From CAVURW01 sp963743595 (GTDB lineage Bacteria > Verrucomicrobiota > Verrucomicrobiia > Methylacidiphilales > UBA1321), in NCBI GenBank assembly GCA_963743595.1, contig CAVURW010000036.1, forward strand, positions 3,682 through 67,681: 64,000 bases of DNA. The letters run 5' to 3'. Made by a program: the position numbers and the translations under genes. Positions 63,778 to 64,000 of the stretch are shown here, one piece after another. Below the pieces are notes generated by a model, which made no database searches, was not told the DNA's origin, and saw only the letters and a list, made by a program, of their open reading frames with translations. Every line of letters starts with the position of its first letter. The stretch's first letter is position 1.

Positions 63778-64000
63778 TTACTGCTCCGGCAGTTTAATCA
63801 AGACCAGCGTTAGATCCCGGTGCACGGTGTTGCTCGGTTCGATGGCTTCCAGGTTATCCATGGCATCGAGAAAGTAGGGGGCGTGATGTCGCCAAACCAC
63901 CGTCGGCGTGGCGAGCCAATGCTGCCACGTGTAGCGGGCGTAGATGCAATAACGACCCGTTTTATTTTGGCCAACGTTGTTAAAATCGGCGCACAAGACG
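63778..64000 (-). CDS. C-terminal part of a gene cut by the window edge
   Basis: A minus-strand frame open to the end of the window encodes at least 73 residues ending HRDLTLVLIKLPEQ. Aromatic-rich phrases (WQHWLATPTVVWRHHAPYFL) suggest a membrane or envelope protein. The rest lies outside the window. It converges on the kelch-like gene with a 3-bp gap, so it is likely real but cannot be identified. Confidence 0.5.
   Translation of the reverse strand, partial: VLCADFNNVGQNKTGRYCIYARYTWQHWLATPTVVWRHHAPYFLDAMDNLEAIEPSNTVHRDLTLVLIKLPEQ

Overview
The window is a gene-dense stretch of bacterial chromosome (about 60 features in 64 kb, mid-50s percent GC by eye). It has no rRNA, CRISPR array, intact insertion sequence or phage module. 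Several things suggest the phylum Verrucomicrobiota: a divergent DXS and SucCD together with a GTP-type PEPCK, exo-glycosidases (GH35, GH29), a GbsR-like regulator, many starts without a Shine-Dalgarno sequence, and several proteins I cannot place in a known family. This assignment is inference from gene content. No marker-gene search was possible.

Layout. 0-6 kb: acyltransferase-3 membrane protein, a His-rich pentad-repeat protein, purB and a GT-C-like membrane protein. 5.5-7.6 kb: sucC-sucD. 7.8-11.4 kb: an isolated cluster of a VirB3/TrbD-like membrane protein, an OmpA-like lipoprotein and a VirB4/TraC-like ATPase, closed by a strong terminator. 11.5-17.7 kb: an orphan TolC-type outer-membrane lipoprotein, a PHP phosphatase, a truncated Rpn-like nuclease, gatC-gatA and a beta-CASP metallo-hydrolase. 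17.8-26.4 kb: acetyl-CoA synthetase with a Lys-rich tail and a damaged-looking P-loop, an alpha/beta hydrolase, pckG, and a patch of gene remnants (a frameshifted gene, a SRPBCC C-terminal piece, a possible further fragment beside a Sel1 protein). 26.4-43 kb: a secreted GH35 enzyme, a metallophosphatase, dxs, a TPR protein, trxB diverging from lepA-lepB, an HDOD protein, ilvB and miaB.

43-47.4 kb: a three-gene minus-strand operon of unrecognised, low-complexity proteins. Two are paralogues sharing a C-terminal domain, and all three end in Gly/Met-rich tails. A divergent small gene and an SseB-like gene follow. 47.4-54.8 kb: secreted GH29 fucosidase, DUF2142 membrane protein, TetR regulator with a NemR-like operator, GT2 glycosyltransferase, GbsR-type regulator with a perfect palindrome at its start plus a 40-residue basic protein, DUF2127, an FMN reductase and a single-domain response regulator. 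55-64 kb: tRNA-Pro(GGG), a two-gene operon with an unrecognised HExxH protein, a dual-specificity phosphatase, queE, glycogen synthase with a Lys-rich tail, an MFS transporter, a kelch-like protein and a gene cut by the window edge.

Functionally, central carbon metabolism (SucCD, Acs, PckG, GlgA), isoprenoid, branched-chain amino acid and queuosine synthesis, translation (GatCA, LepA, MiaB, tRNA-Pro) and sugar scavenging are interleaved with unknown genes. The best candidates for undescribed biology are the VirB3/lipoprotein/VirB4 island, the 43-46 kb paralogue operon, the HExxH pair at 55.6-57.1 kb, and the Lys-rich tails on two unrelated enzymes.
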